Source: an uncultured Bacillota bacterium (GTDB taxonomy: Bacteria > Bacillota_I > Bacilli_A > Erysipelotrichales > Erysipelotrichaceae). From it: DNA of 38,954 bases. A program made the position numbers and the translations under genes. Positions 23,578 to 30,885 of the stretch are shown here, in pieces. The stretch is from NCBI GenBank assembly GCA_937919165.1, contig CALFPO010000007.1, positions 1-38,954 on the forward strand. The letters run 5' to 3'. The notes beneath the pieces were generated by a model. That model had not been told where the DNA came from. It saw nothing but the letters and a program-made list of their open reading frames with translations, and did not search any database. Each line of letters opens with the position of its first letter. The first letter of the stretch is position 1.

Positions 23578-24426
23578 ATGAGATTTCAGAAGAGAATGAA
23601 GCATAAGGGAATAAAGAAGAGACGATTGGTGATCATCTCAATCGCATTGATTCTTTCTTTGGCAGGAGGAATGCTTTTTATGTTTGGTAGCAATCATGTG
23701 AATATCAAGGGACAGCATCTCAAGAAATACAGTTGTAGTTCTGGTGGCGGTATGACAGGAGGCTACAATAGCGAAACGATCAGAAGGTATGATGATGGAC
23801 ATGCGCTCATATATACCGAAAAAGCTGAATGGCACAACGATGATCCTGAAGTGAATGAGTATCTGGTTGACGTATCGATCATGGATGAGCTTGAGGAAGT
23901 CATCAGAAAAGGCCATATGAATTTCTGGAACCACAAGAAGTTCACCAACATGTTCATTGCCGATGGCGAAAGCGAAGGATATAGCTTCAGTTTTGATGAC
24001 GCATATGTTTCTTTTTCTTCCCAGTATTATCCGAAGAAGTATCGTGATAGATTGAGGAAATTGGATGACATCATCAAGAAGTACCTGAATGATGCAGAAA
24101 GGCTTCCAGGTCTTGTCAATCCTAGAAGGGAAGAAGGCAATCATGATTTCCCTGAAGGAGAGCTTCTGATATATGTCAGTGCCTATCGCAATGATGTGCT
24201 AGAAATAAGAATCATGAATGGAACGGATGATGATGTTGAGCTTTCTGGAACATGCAGTCTGATTGATGCCGACAACAATATAGAGATAAGCAAGATGGAG
24301 ATGGATTCCATTAATGTTTCATCATCTTGCGAAGATAGCTTCAGCGTGTCATTGAAGGAAAGGCTTGCCTCTGGCGACTATAAGCTTGTTATTGGAGAAA
24401 CAGCAGTTTCTTTTGTCATCAGATAG
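23578..24426 (+). CDS. Membrane-anchored extracellular protein of unknown function
   Basis: 282 residues: a very basic N-terminal tail (RFQKRMKHKGIKKRR), one membrane helix (about residues 18-37), then an extracellular part. Residues about 50-165 form a mixed domain (ETIRRYDDGHALIYTEKAEW, DELEEVIRKGHMNFWNHKKF). The last about 90 residues have the rhythm of an immunoglobulin-like beta-sandwich: LLIYVSAYRNDVLEIRIMN, ELSGTCSLIDADN, and a closing LASGDYKLVIGETAVSFVIR. The gene starts 15 nt after the previous stop, so the two are probably co-transcribed. No catalytic motif is visible. Confidence 0.6.
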   Translation: MRFQKRMKHKGIKKRRLVIISIALILSLAGGMLFMFGSNHVNIKGQHLKKYSCSSGGGMTGGYNSETIRRYDDGHALIYTEKAEWHNDDPEVNEYLVDVSIMDELEEVIRKGHMNFWNHKKFTNMFIADGESEGYSFSFDDAYVSFSSQYYPKKYRDRLRKLDDIIKKYLNDAERLPGLVNPRREEGNHDFPEGELLIYVSAYRNDVLEIRIMNGTDDDVELSGTCSLIDADNNIEISKMEMDSINVSSSCEDSFSVSLKERLASGDYKLVIGETAVSFVIR

Positions 24427-24461
24427 ATAATTATTGAAATTTATTTAAATAAATAATTCTA

Positions 24462-24487
24462 TTCGCAACCATAATTAACGGTTGATA
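24462..24487 (+). repeat. Left hairpin repeat flanking the small lipoprotein gene
   Basis: A 26-bp sequence beginning TTCGCAACCATAA and ending CGGTTGATA. It is itself an imperfect palindrome (CAACC/GGTTG) and is flanked by ATTCTAT and ATAGAAT, which lengthens the hairpin. It matches the reverse complement of 25031-25056 at 23 of 26 positions. Confidence 0.7.
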
Positions 24488-24544
24488 GAATATTAAAAAA
24501 TGTAAATAAGACTTTAAACAAAGCACTTAATTAAGAAAAATTAA

Positions 24545-24577
24545 AAGGTTAGAACGAAACGTTCCAGCCTTCTTTTA
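24545..24577. terminator. Terminator between convergent genes
   Basis: AAGGTTAGAACG (24545-24556), loop AAA, CGTTCCAGCCTT (24560-24571): 12 pairs with one G-U and one mismatch, then CTTTTATT. It lies between the anchored protein gene and the minus-strand lipoprotein gene. Confidence 0.7.
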
Positions 24578-24603
24578 TTACAATAAACTTGGGTTTGTCA
24601 ATT

Positions 24604-24966
24604 TCAATTATTGAACACAAATTGTGTATTAATAGGAATTTGCAAGTTTACATACCCACCATTGTCTATTAAAACAAGCGTTTTCTCATTCTTTATTTTG
24701 AACGTGAATGTTGTATTTTGCGTAGTGGCTATAAGCGTTCCTTTTGTTTCTTTATATGTTCCATATTCTGAATAAGATACAATTGCGCCCGCACATAAGC
24801 GGAATTCATTTTTGTCGGTATCCAACTCTATATATGGTGTCATAAATTCCTCGTAATCCCCGACTGCATTGTATTGTCCATTGCATAATTTTGACGTTTC
24901 GGAATTGCAACCAACTAACATGAGAATAGTCACAATAGTCAAGAAAGCAGTAATATGCTTTTTCAT
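24604..24966 (-). CDS. Small lipoprotein of unknown function (120 aa)
   Basis: A type II signal peptide, MKKHITAFLTIVTILMLVGC, with the lipobox at LVGC and N at position +2. The mature part is about 100 residues with a beta-rich pattern (YIELDTDKNEFRLCAG, YKETKGTLIATTQNTTFTFK, NEKTLVLIDNGGYVNLQIP). This resembles the layout of small lipoproteins that fold as a lipocalin-like or beta-sandwich sheet. The GGAGG about 7 nt upstream selects the ATG at 24966 over an earlier ATG. It stands alone on the minus strand, framed by an inverted pair of 26-bp hairpin repeats, which suggests it may have arrived as a unit. Confidence 0.75.
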   Translation of the reverse strand: MKKHITAFLTIVTILMLVGCNSETSKLCNGQYNAVGDYEEFMTPYIELDTDKNEFRLCAGAIVSYSEYGTYKETKGTLIATTQNTTFTFKIKNEKTLVLIDNGGYVNLQIPINTQFVFNN

Positions 24967-25030
24967 ATATACCTCCTGCAAATTCTAATTTATCCTTTTA
25001 TATTGTATAAAATTAGTTAACTTTATTTTT

Positions 25031-25056
25031 TATCAACCGATTCTTATGGTTGCGAA
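25031..25056 (-). repeat. Right hairpin repeat flanking the small lipoprotein gene
   Basis: The inverted partner of 24462-24487. On the plus strand it reads TATCAACCG at its left end and TTATGGTTGCGAA at its right end. The pair encloses about 545 bp holding only the lipoprotein gene and a terminator. Confidence 0.7.
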
Positions 25057-25072
25057 ATAATTCTAAAAAATA

Positions 25073-25101
25073 TTGTGAAATAATTCACTAAACAATATAA
25101 T
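25073..25101 (+). promoter_or_regulatory. fucO-type promoter with Rex operator
   Basis: TTGTGA (25073-25078), a 17-nt spacer and TATAAT (25096-25101) form a good promoter. Overlapping the -35 is TTGTGAAATAATTCACTA (25073-25090), which fits the Rex consensus TTGTGAA-N4-TTCACAA at all but the last arm positions. Rex represses fermentative dehydrogenase genes when the NADH/NAD+ ratio is low, and a site over the -35 box would block RNA polymerase. Confidence 0.7.
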
Positions 25102-25126
25102 TGTGTTAAAGGATGGTATAGAAAAT

Positions 25127-26275
25127 ATGTCAAATCGTTTTGTTTTGAATGAAACCTCATATCATGGAAAGGGTGCGATAGAGAATATCGTTCCTGAAAT
25201 CAAGGCACGTGGTTTCAAGAAAGTGTTTGTTACAGCAACACCAGATCTTATCAAGTTCAAGGTTACTGACAAGGTAACCAAACTGCTGGATGATGCCAAG
25301 ATCGGATATTGTGTATATAGCGATATTCAGCCTAACCCAACTATCGAAAATGTGAAGGGTGGCGTAAAGGCCTTCAAGGAAGCCAAGGCTGACTGCATCG
25401 TCGCAATCGGTGGCGGCTCAAGTATGGATACTGCCAAGGCAATTGGCGTAATCATCACAAATCCAAAGTTCAAGGATGTAAGATCATTGGAAGGTGTGGC
25501 TCCAACCACAAAGCCATGCGTTCCTATTCTGGCTGTTCCTACAACCGCTGGTACTGCTGCTGAAGTTACAATCAACTATGTAATAACCGATGTCCAGAAG
25601 AAGAGAAAGTTCGTCTGTGTCGATGTTCATGACATTCCAGTGTGCGCATTCGTTGATCCAGACATGATGTCAACAATGCCTAAATCACTGAAGGCTTCTA
25701 CCGGTATGGATGCTTTGACACACGCAATCGAAGGCTACATCACCAAGGGTGCCTGGGAACTCTCTGATATGTTCCACATCAAGGCAATCGAAGTTATCGG
25801 CAAGTCACTGAAGGCTTCTTGCGATGGCAAGGCTAGCGGTGAAGAGGGCATGGCTCTTGGACAGTACATTGCCGGCATGGGATTCTCTAATGTTGGTTTA
25901 GGTGTAGACCACTCTATGGCTCATACTCTGTCTGCCTACTACAATATGCCTCATGGCATGGCTTGTGCCATCTTGCTTCCAACCGTTATGGAATTCAATG
26001 CTCCAAAGACCGGCACAAAGTATAGAGATATTGCCAAGGCATTGGGTGTAAAGGGAACTGAAAACATGAAACCAGCAGAGTACCGCAAGGCTGCATGCGA
26101 TGCTGTAAGAAAACTGTCCAAATCAGTTGGCATTCCTGCTGACCTTAAGGGTGTGCTGAAGGAAGAAGATATTCCGGCTTTGGCTGAATCTGCATATGCT
26201 GATGCATGCCGTCCAGGCAATCCAAGAGAAGTTAGCGTTAAGCAGATTGAAGGTCTCTACAGATCACTCCTGTAA
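25127..26275 (+). CDS. fucO: Iron-containing alcohol dehydrogenase, lactaldehyde reductase type
   Basis: A 382-residue group III iron-dependent dehydrogenase resembling FucO, which reduces L-lactaldehyde to 1,2-propanediol with NADH during deoxysugar fermentation. The NAD-binding motif is IGGGSSMDTAKAIG (residues 94-107). Metal ligands are D195 and H199 in GMDALTHAIEGY, H261 in VDHSMAH and H275 in NMPHGMA. The length matches FucO (382-383). AAGGATGG about 10 nt upstream of ATG 25127 supports the start; an in-frame GTG at 25103 is rejected. No fucose genes adjoin it, so the gene may serve as a general alcohol dehydrogenase in redox balance, consistent with the Rex box. The exact substrate is uncertain. 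Confidence 0.88.
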   Translation: MSNRFVLNETSYHGKGAIENIVPEIKARGFKKVFVTATPDLIKFKVTDKVTKLLDDAKIGYCVYSDIQPNPTIENVKGGVKAFKEAKADCIVAIGGGSSMDTAKAIGVIITNPKFKDVRSLEGVAPTTKPCVPILAVPTTAGTAAEVTINYVITDVQKKRKFVCVDVHDIPVCAFVDPDMMSTMPKSLKASTGMDALTHAIEGYITKGAWELSDMFHIKAIEVIGKSLKASCDGKASGEEGMALGQYIAGMGFSNVGLGVDHSMAHTLSAYYNMPHGMACAILLPTVMEFNAPKTGTKYRDIAKALGVKGTENMKPAEYRKAACDAVRKLSKSVGIPADLKGVLKEEDIPALAESAYADACRPGNPREVSVKQIEGLYRSLL

Positions 26276-26300
26276 TATAGAATTAGTCAAAAGAATAAAA

Positions 26301-26326
26301 GAAAGAGTCCAGCGATGGACTCTTTC
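26301..26326. terminator. Terminator shared by fucO and the tRNA-Thr operon
   Basis: A perfect 10-bp stem, GAAAGAGTCC (26301-26310) with GGACTCTTTC (26317-26326), loop AGCGAT. The T-rich tail is better on the minus strand (TTTTATTCTTTT follows), so its main role is ending the cca-femAB-like-tRNA transcript. Confidence 0.8.
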
Positions 26327-26338
26327 TGATTGTTTGCC

Positions 26339-26414
26339 TGGTGCCGACTATAGGACTTGAACCTACCACCTACGCGTTACGAGTGCGTTGCTCTACCTGA
26401 TGAGCTAAGTCGGC
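26339..26414 (-). tRNA. tRNA-Thr (CGT)
   Basis: A 76-nt cloverleaf on the minus strand with encoded CCA. Acceptor GCCGACT pairs with AGTCGGC. The anticodon stem ACGCA/CGCGT-type holds loop CTCGTAA with anticodon CGT. The T-arm has GGTTCAAGTCC. Its 5' end lies one base after the stop codon of the FemAB-type gene, so it must be cut from the same transcript. Confidence 0.95.
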
Positions 26415-26415
26415 A

Positions 26416-27408
26416 TTAGATGGTGAAGGTAAATTCACCCAGCAGTTCTATTTTAGCACTTTCTTTGCCTTCTTTGCTTGAATACATGCTTCTGTATCCT
26501 AAGGGCTGAAGGAACCTGATGTTGCTTATATATAGCTGTTCATCGATATCGCCGATCTTGAAATTGTTGTTTGTAAGAGAGACAAGCTCAATGGCACTCT
26601 TGCCGAAGGTGACAAGGCACGAACCGCCGAGAACAGGATTGATGCTTTCGCTTGCTATTCTTGAAGCTTCCTCAAGGGCATGTTCCTTCTCTTCAAGAAG
26701 CTTTCTTTTGCTTTCGACCTCTTCTATGGCTGCGAAATCTTCTTCGTGGACGCTGATATATTTCTTTAGCTCAAGGATAGAATTCTTTAGCTTAGATATG
26801 GTTTCTTCTGCTGAAAGTTCAGTGACAAAGAAATGAATGTATGGCTTCATTGTTTCATAGAGACTTGCATAGTCTACGCCATCGTTCATGATTCTGCTGA
26901 AATCGGATACATCGTCAAGAAGCTCTTTGGTATTGAAGACGATATCATCTTCCATCATGACCAGTTCTTGAGAGATATCGTAGTAATTGAAGCAATATGT
27001 GCTGTCGGTTTCCGCAAAGCCAAGCTTAAGCAGGACATCTTTCACATAGCCATTTCCTTCTTTTGCGATATTTGGATTGATGGTCAATGAAACGTATCCG
27101 TTGTTCTTCATATAGCTGATGAGATCCTTGATGAAGGATTCAAGCAGATCAAAGTCGTAGTAGTTGATCAGGAAACCATATGGGCACATGAGCGAATAGC
27201 TTTTCTTGAATAGAGACTTGCTTTCCTTTATGAGAAACATGCCAAGAGCGCTATAGACATCATGTTCATCGACATAGCCCAAGAATAAAGGCTCAAGTCC
27301 ATCAAGAGACTTATAGTCTGCCCAATTGCTGGTCTGATAGAAAGTTACATTAGGTTCGCTGACCACAAGATCGTTGAATCTATCGCTTGAAATTTCTACT
27401 AGCTTCAT
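26416..27408 (-). CDS. FemAB-family aminoacyl-tRNA-dependent peptidoglycan transferase
   Basis: A 330-residue protein with the FemABX build: two GNAT-like subdomains joined by a helical hairpin arm. The N-terminal strands are typical (VTFYQTSNWADYKSLDG, where Fem proteins have FxQSxxWxxxK), followed by SLMCPYGFLINYYD and SLTINPNIA. Residues about 200-250 form a long charged coiled-coil (SKLKNSILELKKYISVHEED, ESKRKLLEEKEHALEEA) as in FemA/MurM, and the C-terminal domain has GGSCLVTFGKSAIELVS. These enzymes use aminoacyl-tRNA to add amino acids to lipid II stem peptides. It lies 4 nt after cca and 1 nt before tRNA-Thr. Which amino acid is added cannot be deduced, though the neighbour is suggestive. 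Confidence 0.82.
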   Translation of the reverse strand: MKLVEISSDRFNDLVVSEPNVTFYQTSNWADYKSLDGLEPLFLGYVDEHDVYSALGMFLIKESKSLFKKSYSLMCPYGFLINYYDFDLLESFIKDLISYMKNNGYVSLTINPNIAKEGNGYVKDVLLKLGFAETDSTYCFNYYDISQELVMMEDDIVFNTKELLDDVSDFSRIMNDGVDYASLYETMKPYIHFFVTELSAEETISKLKNSILELKKYISVHEEDFAAIEEVESKRKLLEEKEHALEEASRIASESINPVLGGSCLVTFGKSAIELVSLTNNNFKIGDIDEQLYISNIRFLQPLGYRSMYSSKEGKESAKIELLGEFTFTI

Positions 27409-27412
27409 ATTT

Positions 27413-28540
27413 CTATATTACAACATTTTCTTTCAGATAATCGATAAGTGTCTGCCTATCGTTTGTGAGACTCTTGCTGTGAATCGCATCCAAAAGATGC
27501 TGCTTCACAATCTTTATTTGGTTTCCTTTGTATCCGAAAGTTTCGATATCGTTGCCGTTGACCGAAAGCTCATTTGCCTCAACCATATACTCTTCAAGCT
27601 GTCTGTATCTTTTGCTTAGGTCACGACGTGTCAGCTCTTCAAGATACTTCAGAATATCTATTCGATGGAAGTCAGAAAGGGTACTGATGAAGGAATAGTC
27701 ATCATCGATATCGATGAAGCTTGCGGATATGAGCGTTCTGATGAGATCGATTTCATCTTTGGAATATTTCAGTTCCTTGAGGCTTATGTGATTGACATCC
27801 TTGAGAAGATAGGCAAGGGCGTAATAGGGGTTAGAGAAATCATTTTCTCTATCTGTTTTTTCGAAAGGCATGAAGACCTTGAAGACATCAAGATATTCGT
27901 TGATGAGACTGAAGGCGTCTTTGAAGGAAAGAATCTGCAGAAGCTCATCCTTCTTGCGCTCGTGGGATATGAAAGAAAGAAGATGGCTATTTTCGAATAT
28001 GGCGTTTCTAGTCTCTTTTTCGATCTCAAAATTCAGTTTGACTTTGAATCTTAGAGCCCTAAGCATCCTTAAGGCATCCTCATGGAAACGGTCGTCAGGA
28101 TTGCCGACAGCTCTTATGAGCTTTCCATTCAGGTCATCGATGCCGCCAAAGCAGTCAACGATCTTGAGATCCTTATCCATAGCCAAGGCATTGATGGTAA
28201 AGTCTCTTCGCTTCAGGTCTTCCTGCAGTTCATCGGTGAAGGATACTTCTTTTGGATGACGATGGTCATCGTATTGTCCCTCTTTGCGGTATGGCGTTAT
28301 CTCGATTGGCAGATGATTGATGTGCACAGCCACCGTACCATGCTTCTTGCCGATATCATATACTGTATACCTGTCAAACAGCATCTTTATGGCGTTTGGA
28401 TAGGCATTGGTGGTGATGTCATAGTCGCTGTTTGGCCTGCCTAAAAGATAGTCTCTGACGGCTCCACCGACTATATAGGCCTCATAGCCTGCATCATTCA
28501 GGATATTGAGCGCTTCAAGCGCTTCATCTTTGATTTTCAT
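27413..28540 (-). CDS. cca: CCA-adding tRNA nucleotidyltransferase
   Basis: A 375-residue class II nucleotidyltransferase that builds or repairs the 3' CCA end of tRNAs. The head domain has YIVGGAVRDYLLG (G25-D30) and the metal-binding D39-Y-D41 in NSDYDITTNA. The neck contains RRDFTINALAMD and GNPDDRFHEDALRMLRALRF, which selects bases by protein templating. The C-terminal helical body is more divergent. The length is close to the Bacillus CCA enzyme (about 397). It is divergent from pnp and leads an operon with the FemAB-type gene and tRNA-Thr, which links tRNA maturation with tRNA use. TCTGGA before the ATG is a weak ribosome binding site. Confidence 0.93.
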   Translation of the reverse strand: MKIKDEALEALNILNDAGYEAYIVGGAVRDYLLGRPNSDYDITTNAYPNAIKMLFDRYTVYDIGKKHGTVAVHINHLPIEITPYRKEGQYDDHRHPKEVSFTDELQEDLKRRDFTINALAMDKDLKIVDCFGGIDDLNGKLIRAVGNPDDRFHEDALRMLRALRFKVKLNFEIEKETRNAIFENSHLLSFISHERKKDELLQILSFKDAFSLINEYLDVFKVFMPFEKTDRENDFSNPYYALAYLLKDVNHISLKELKYSKDEIDLIRTLISASFIDIDDDYSFISTLSDFHRIDILKYLEELTRRDLSKRYRQLEEYMVEANELSVNGNDIETFGYKGNQIKIVKQHLLDAIHSKSLTNDRQTLIDYLKENVVI

Positions 28541-28560
28541 ATGTCCAGATATGCCATTAT

Positions 28561-28591
28561 TTTACAATATGCAATGATTATGTGGTAGAAT
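28561..28591 (+). promoter_or_regulatory. pnp promoter with extended -10
   Basis: TAGAAT at 28586-28591 is preceded by TGG (extended -10), with TTTACA at 28561-28566 as a -35 box spaced by 19 nt. The leader is purine-rich (GAAAGAAGAGAAAAGAAAGAG), which supplies a diffuse ribosome binding site. Confidence 0.55.
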
Positions 28592-28632
28592 TAGAACGTT
28601 GAAAATATAAGAAAGAAGAGAAAAGAAAGAGA

Positions 28633-30843
28633 ATGAAAGAAGTATTTGAACTCGATTTCTACGGTCGTAAGTTAAGCGTCGAGACTGGTGAAATCGCAAA
28701 GCAGGCCGGAGGAGCCGTAATCGTCAGATATGGCGATACCGTTACTCTATCTACTGCGTGTGCCTCAAGTGTGGCCAAAGACACTGATTTCTTCCCGCTG
28801 ACTGTTTCCTTTGAAGAGAAGCAGTATTCAGTAGGAAAAATTCCTGGGGGATTCCTCAGAAGAGAAGGCAGACCTTCAGAACATGCAACACTTACTGCAC
28901 GTCTGATTGACCGTCCTATCAGACCTTTATTTGCGGAAGGATTCCGTAATGAAGTACAGGTCGTAAACACCGTATTGTCAACCGATACCGACAACTCTCC
29001 GGAAATGGCCGCTATGTTCGGTGCATCACTTGCGCTCTGCATATCGAATATCCCATTTGATGGACCAATCGCTGGTGTCAAGGTCGGCTATATCAATGGC
29101 GAATTCATCGTCAATCCAACTGTTGAGCAGACCAATGAATCACTGATCGATCTGACGGTTGCTGGAACCAAGGAAGCTCTCAACATGGTTGAGGCTGGCG
29201 CCAAGGAAGTATCCGAAGATCTGATGTTGGATGCTTTGATGTTTGGCCATGAGAAGGTAAAGGAACTTTGTGCCTTCGAAGAAGAGATCATCGCCAAGGT
29301 AGGCAAGGAAAAGATGGAGGTTGTTCTTTATGAGATCGATCCTCGCATCAAGGAATATGTCAATGAAAACGGCAAGAAGCGTCTGGAAGAGGCTGTCTCT
29401 ATCCATGACAAGCTAGAAGCATATGCTGCACAGGAAAACATCACCAATGAGATGAAGCAGCATTTCGAGCAGATGAGCGACTTAAGCGAAAAGGAAATCG
29501 ACAAGCTCATCAAGCAGACTGGCGAATACTGCGACGAGATCATCGCCAACGAAATAAGAAGATTGGTATCTGAAGAGAAGATCAGACCTGATGGACGTGC
29601 TCTCGATGAGATCAGACCGCTCAATTCACAGGTTGACCTACTGCCTAGAGTACATGGTTCAGCTCTGTTTACTCGTGGACAGACTCAGGTAATGTCTATC
29701 ACGACCCTTGGTCCTTTAGGCGATAACCAGATCATCGATGACTTGACTGAAGTCGAGTCTAAACGTTTCATGCATCACTATAACTTCCCACCATACTGTG
29801 TTGGTGAAACAGGCAGAATGGGCTCTCCAGGCAGAAGAGAGATCGGCCATGGCGCTTTAGGCGAAAGAGCTCTGAAGCAGGTTCTTCCTAGCGAAGAAGA
29901 ATTCCCATATGCAATCAGAACTGTTGCAGAAGTAATGGAATCTAATGGATCAAGCTCACAGGCTTCAATCTGTGCAGGCACCATGTCTTTGATGGCTGCT
30001 GGTGTTCCTATCAAGGCTCCAGTTGCCGGCGTGGCAATGGGTCTAATAACTACTGGCGACAACTACGCTATATTGACCGATATCCAGGGTGCTGAAGACC
30101 ACTATGGCGATATGGATTTCAAGGTTGCCGGAACTAGAGAAGGCATTACAGCTCTGCAGATGGATATCAAGTGCAAGGGCATAACCAAGGAAGTGTTCAA
30201 GGAAGCATTGGCGCAGGCTCATAAGGGCAGAATGCAGATACTTGATAATATGGCTACAGCTATCGCTGAACCTAGACCAGAAGTATCAGAATACGCTCCT
30301 AAGATGGTTACATTCAATATTCCAGTCGACAAGATCAGAGAAGTCATCGGTACTGGCGGCAAGGTCATCAACGAGATCATCGCAAACTGCAACGACGTCA
30401 AGATCGATATCGATGATGACGGTAAGGTTGTCATCTATCATACAGACAAGGAAGCCATCAACAAGGCCAAGGCCATGATCGATGACATCACCAGAGAAGC
30501 TAAGGTAGGCGACATCTATGACGCTACTGTAGCCAGACTCGAAAGCTATGGCGCATTCGTAGAGCTGTTCAAGGGCACTGATGCTTTGCTGCATGTGTCA
30601 AAGATCAGCCATGAACGCGTAAACAAGCCATCTGATGTGCTCAAGATCGGCGACAAGATCAAGGTAAAGGTTACCGAGATCGATGAGAAGGGCAGAGTGA
30701 ACGTATCTGCCAAGGAACTTCTTCCAAAGCCTGAAAAGGAAAACAAGAAGGAAGAAGTAAAGAAAGAAGAAGAAAAGACCGAAGAAGTAAAGGAAGAGAA
30801 GAAAAAAGGCGAAATCCGTATCTTCGGCAAAAAGAAGCAATAA
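28633..30843 (+). CDS. pnp: Polyribonucleotide nucleotidyltransferase (PNPase)
   Basis: A 736-residue 3'-5' phosphorolytic exoribonuclease, trimeric, central to mRNA decay. It has two RNase PH-like domains: residues about 1-225 with GGAVIVRYGDTVTLSTAC and FFPLTVSFEEKQY, and about 310-540 with RPDGRALDEIRPL, HGSALFTRGQTQ, and the catalytic region DHYGDMDFKVAGT. A helical linker joins them. The KH domain is at about 555-615 (GTGGKVINEI at 572), and the S1 domain at about 626-697 (GAFVELFKGTDALLHVSKIS). The tail of about 35 residues is made of K and E repeats and ends GEIRIFGKKKQ. The length and order are normal. It is monocistronic with its own terminator. Confidence 0.98.
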   Translation: MKEVFELDFYGRKLSVETGEIAKQAGGAVIVRYGDTVTLSTACASSVAKDTDFFPLTVSFEEKQYSVGKIPGGFLRREGRPSEHATLTARLIDRPIRPLFAEGFRNEVQVVNTVLSTDTDNSPEMAAMFGASLALCISNIPFDGPIAGVKVGYINGEFIVNPTVEQTNESLIDLTVAGTKEALNMVEAGAKEVSEDLMLDALMFGHEKVKELCAFEEEIIAKVGKEKMEVVLYEIDPRIKEYVNENGKKRLEEAVSIHDKLEAYAAQENITNEMKQHFEQMSDLSEKEIDKLIKQTGEYCDEIIANEIRRLVSEEKIRPDGRALDEIRPLNSQVDLLPRVHGSALFTRGQTQVMSITTLGPLGDNQIIDDLTEVESKRFMHHYNFPPYCVGETGRMGSPGRREIGHGALGERALKQVLPSEEEFPYAIRTVAEVMESNGSSSQASICAGTMSLMAAGVPIKAPVAGVAMGLITTGDNYAILTDIQGAEDHYGDMDFKVAGTREGITALQMDIKCKGITKEVFKEALAQAHKGRMQILDNMATAIAEPRPEVSEYAPKMVTFNIPVDKIREVIGTGGKVINEIIANCNDVKIDIDDDGKVVIYHTDKEAINKAKAMIDDITREAKVGDIYDATVARLESYGAFVELFKGTDALLHVSKISHERVNKPSDVLKIGDKIKVKVTEIDEKGRVNVSAKELLPKPEKENKKEEVKKEEEKTEEVKEEKKKGEIRIFGKKKQ

Positions 30844-30850
30844 TATGGAC

Positions 30851-30885
30851 AATGCCTCAGTCACAATAGACTGAGGCATTTCTTT
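30851..30885. terminator. pnp terminator, shared with the SorC-type gene
   Basis: A perfect 12-bp stem, AATGCCTCAGTC (30851-30862) with GACTGAGGCATT (30869-30880), loop ACAATA, followed by TCTTT. It lies between converging genes and ends at the stop codon of the regulator. Confidence 0.88.

Noticed and set aside
23565..23580. cre-like TGTAAGCGAAAG at the start of the anchored protein gene.
   Set aside because: Only the first half fits, and the gene has no link to carbon catabolite control.
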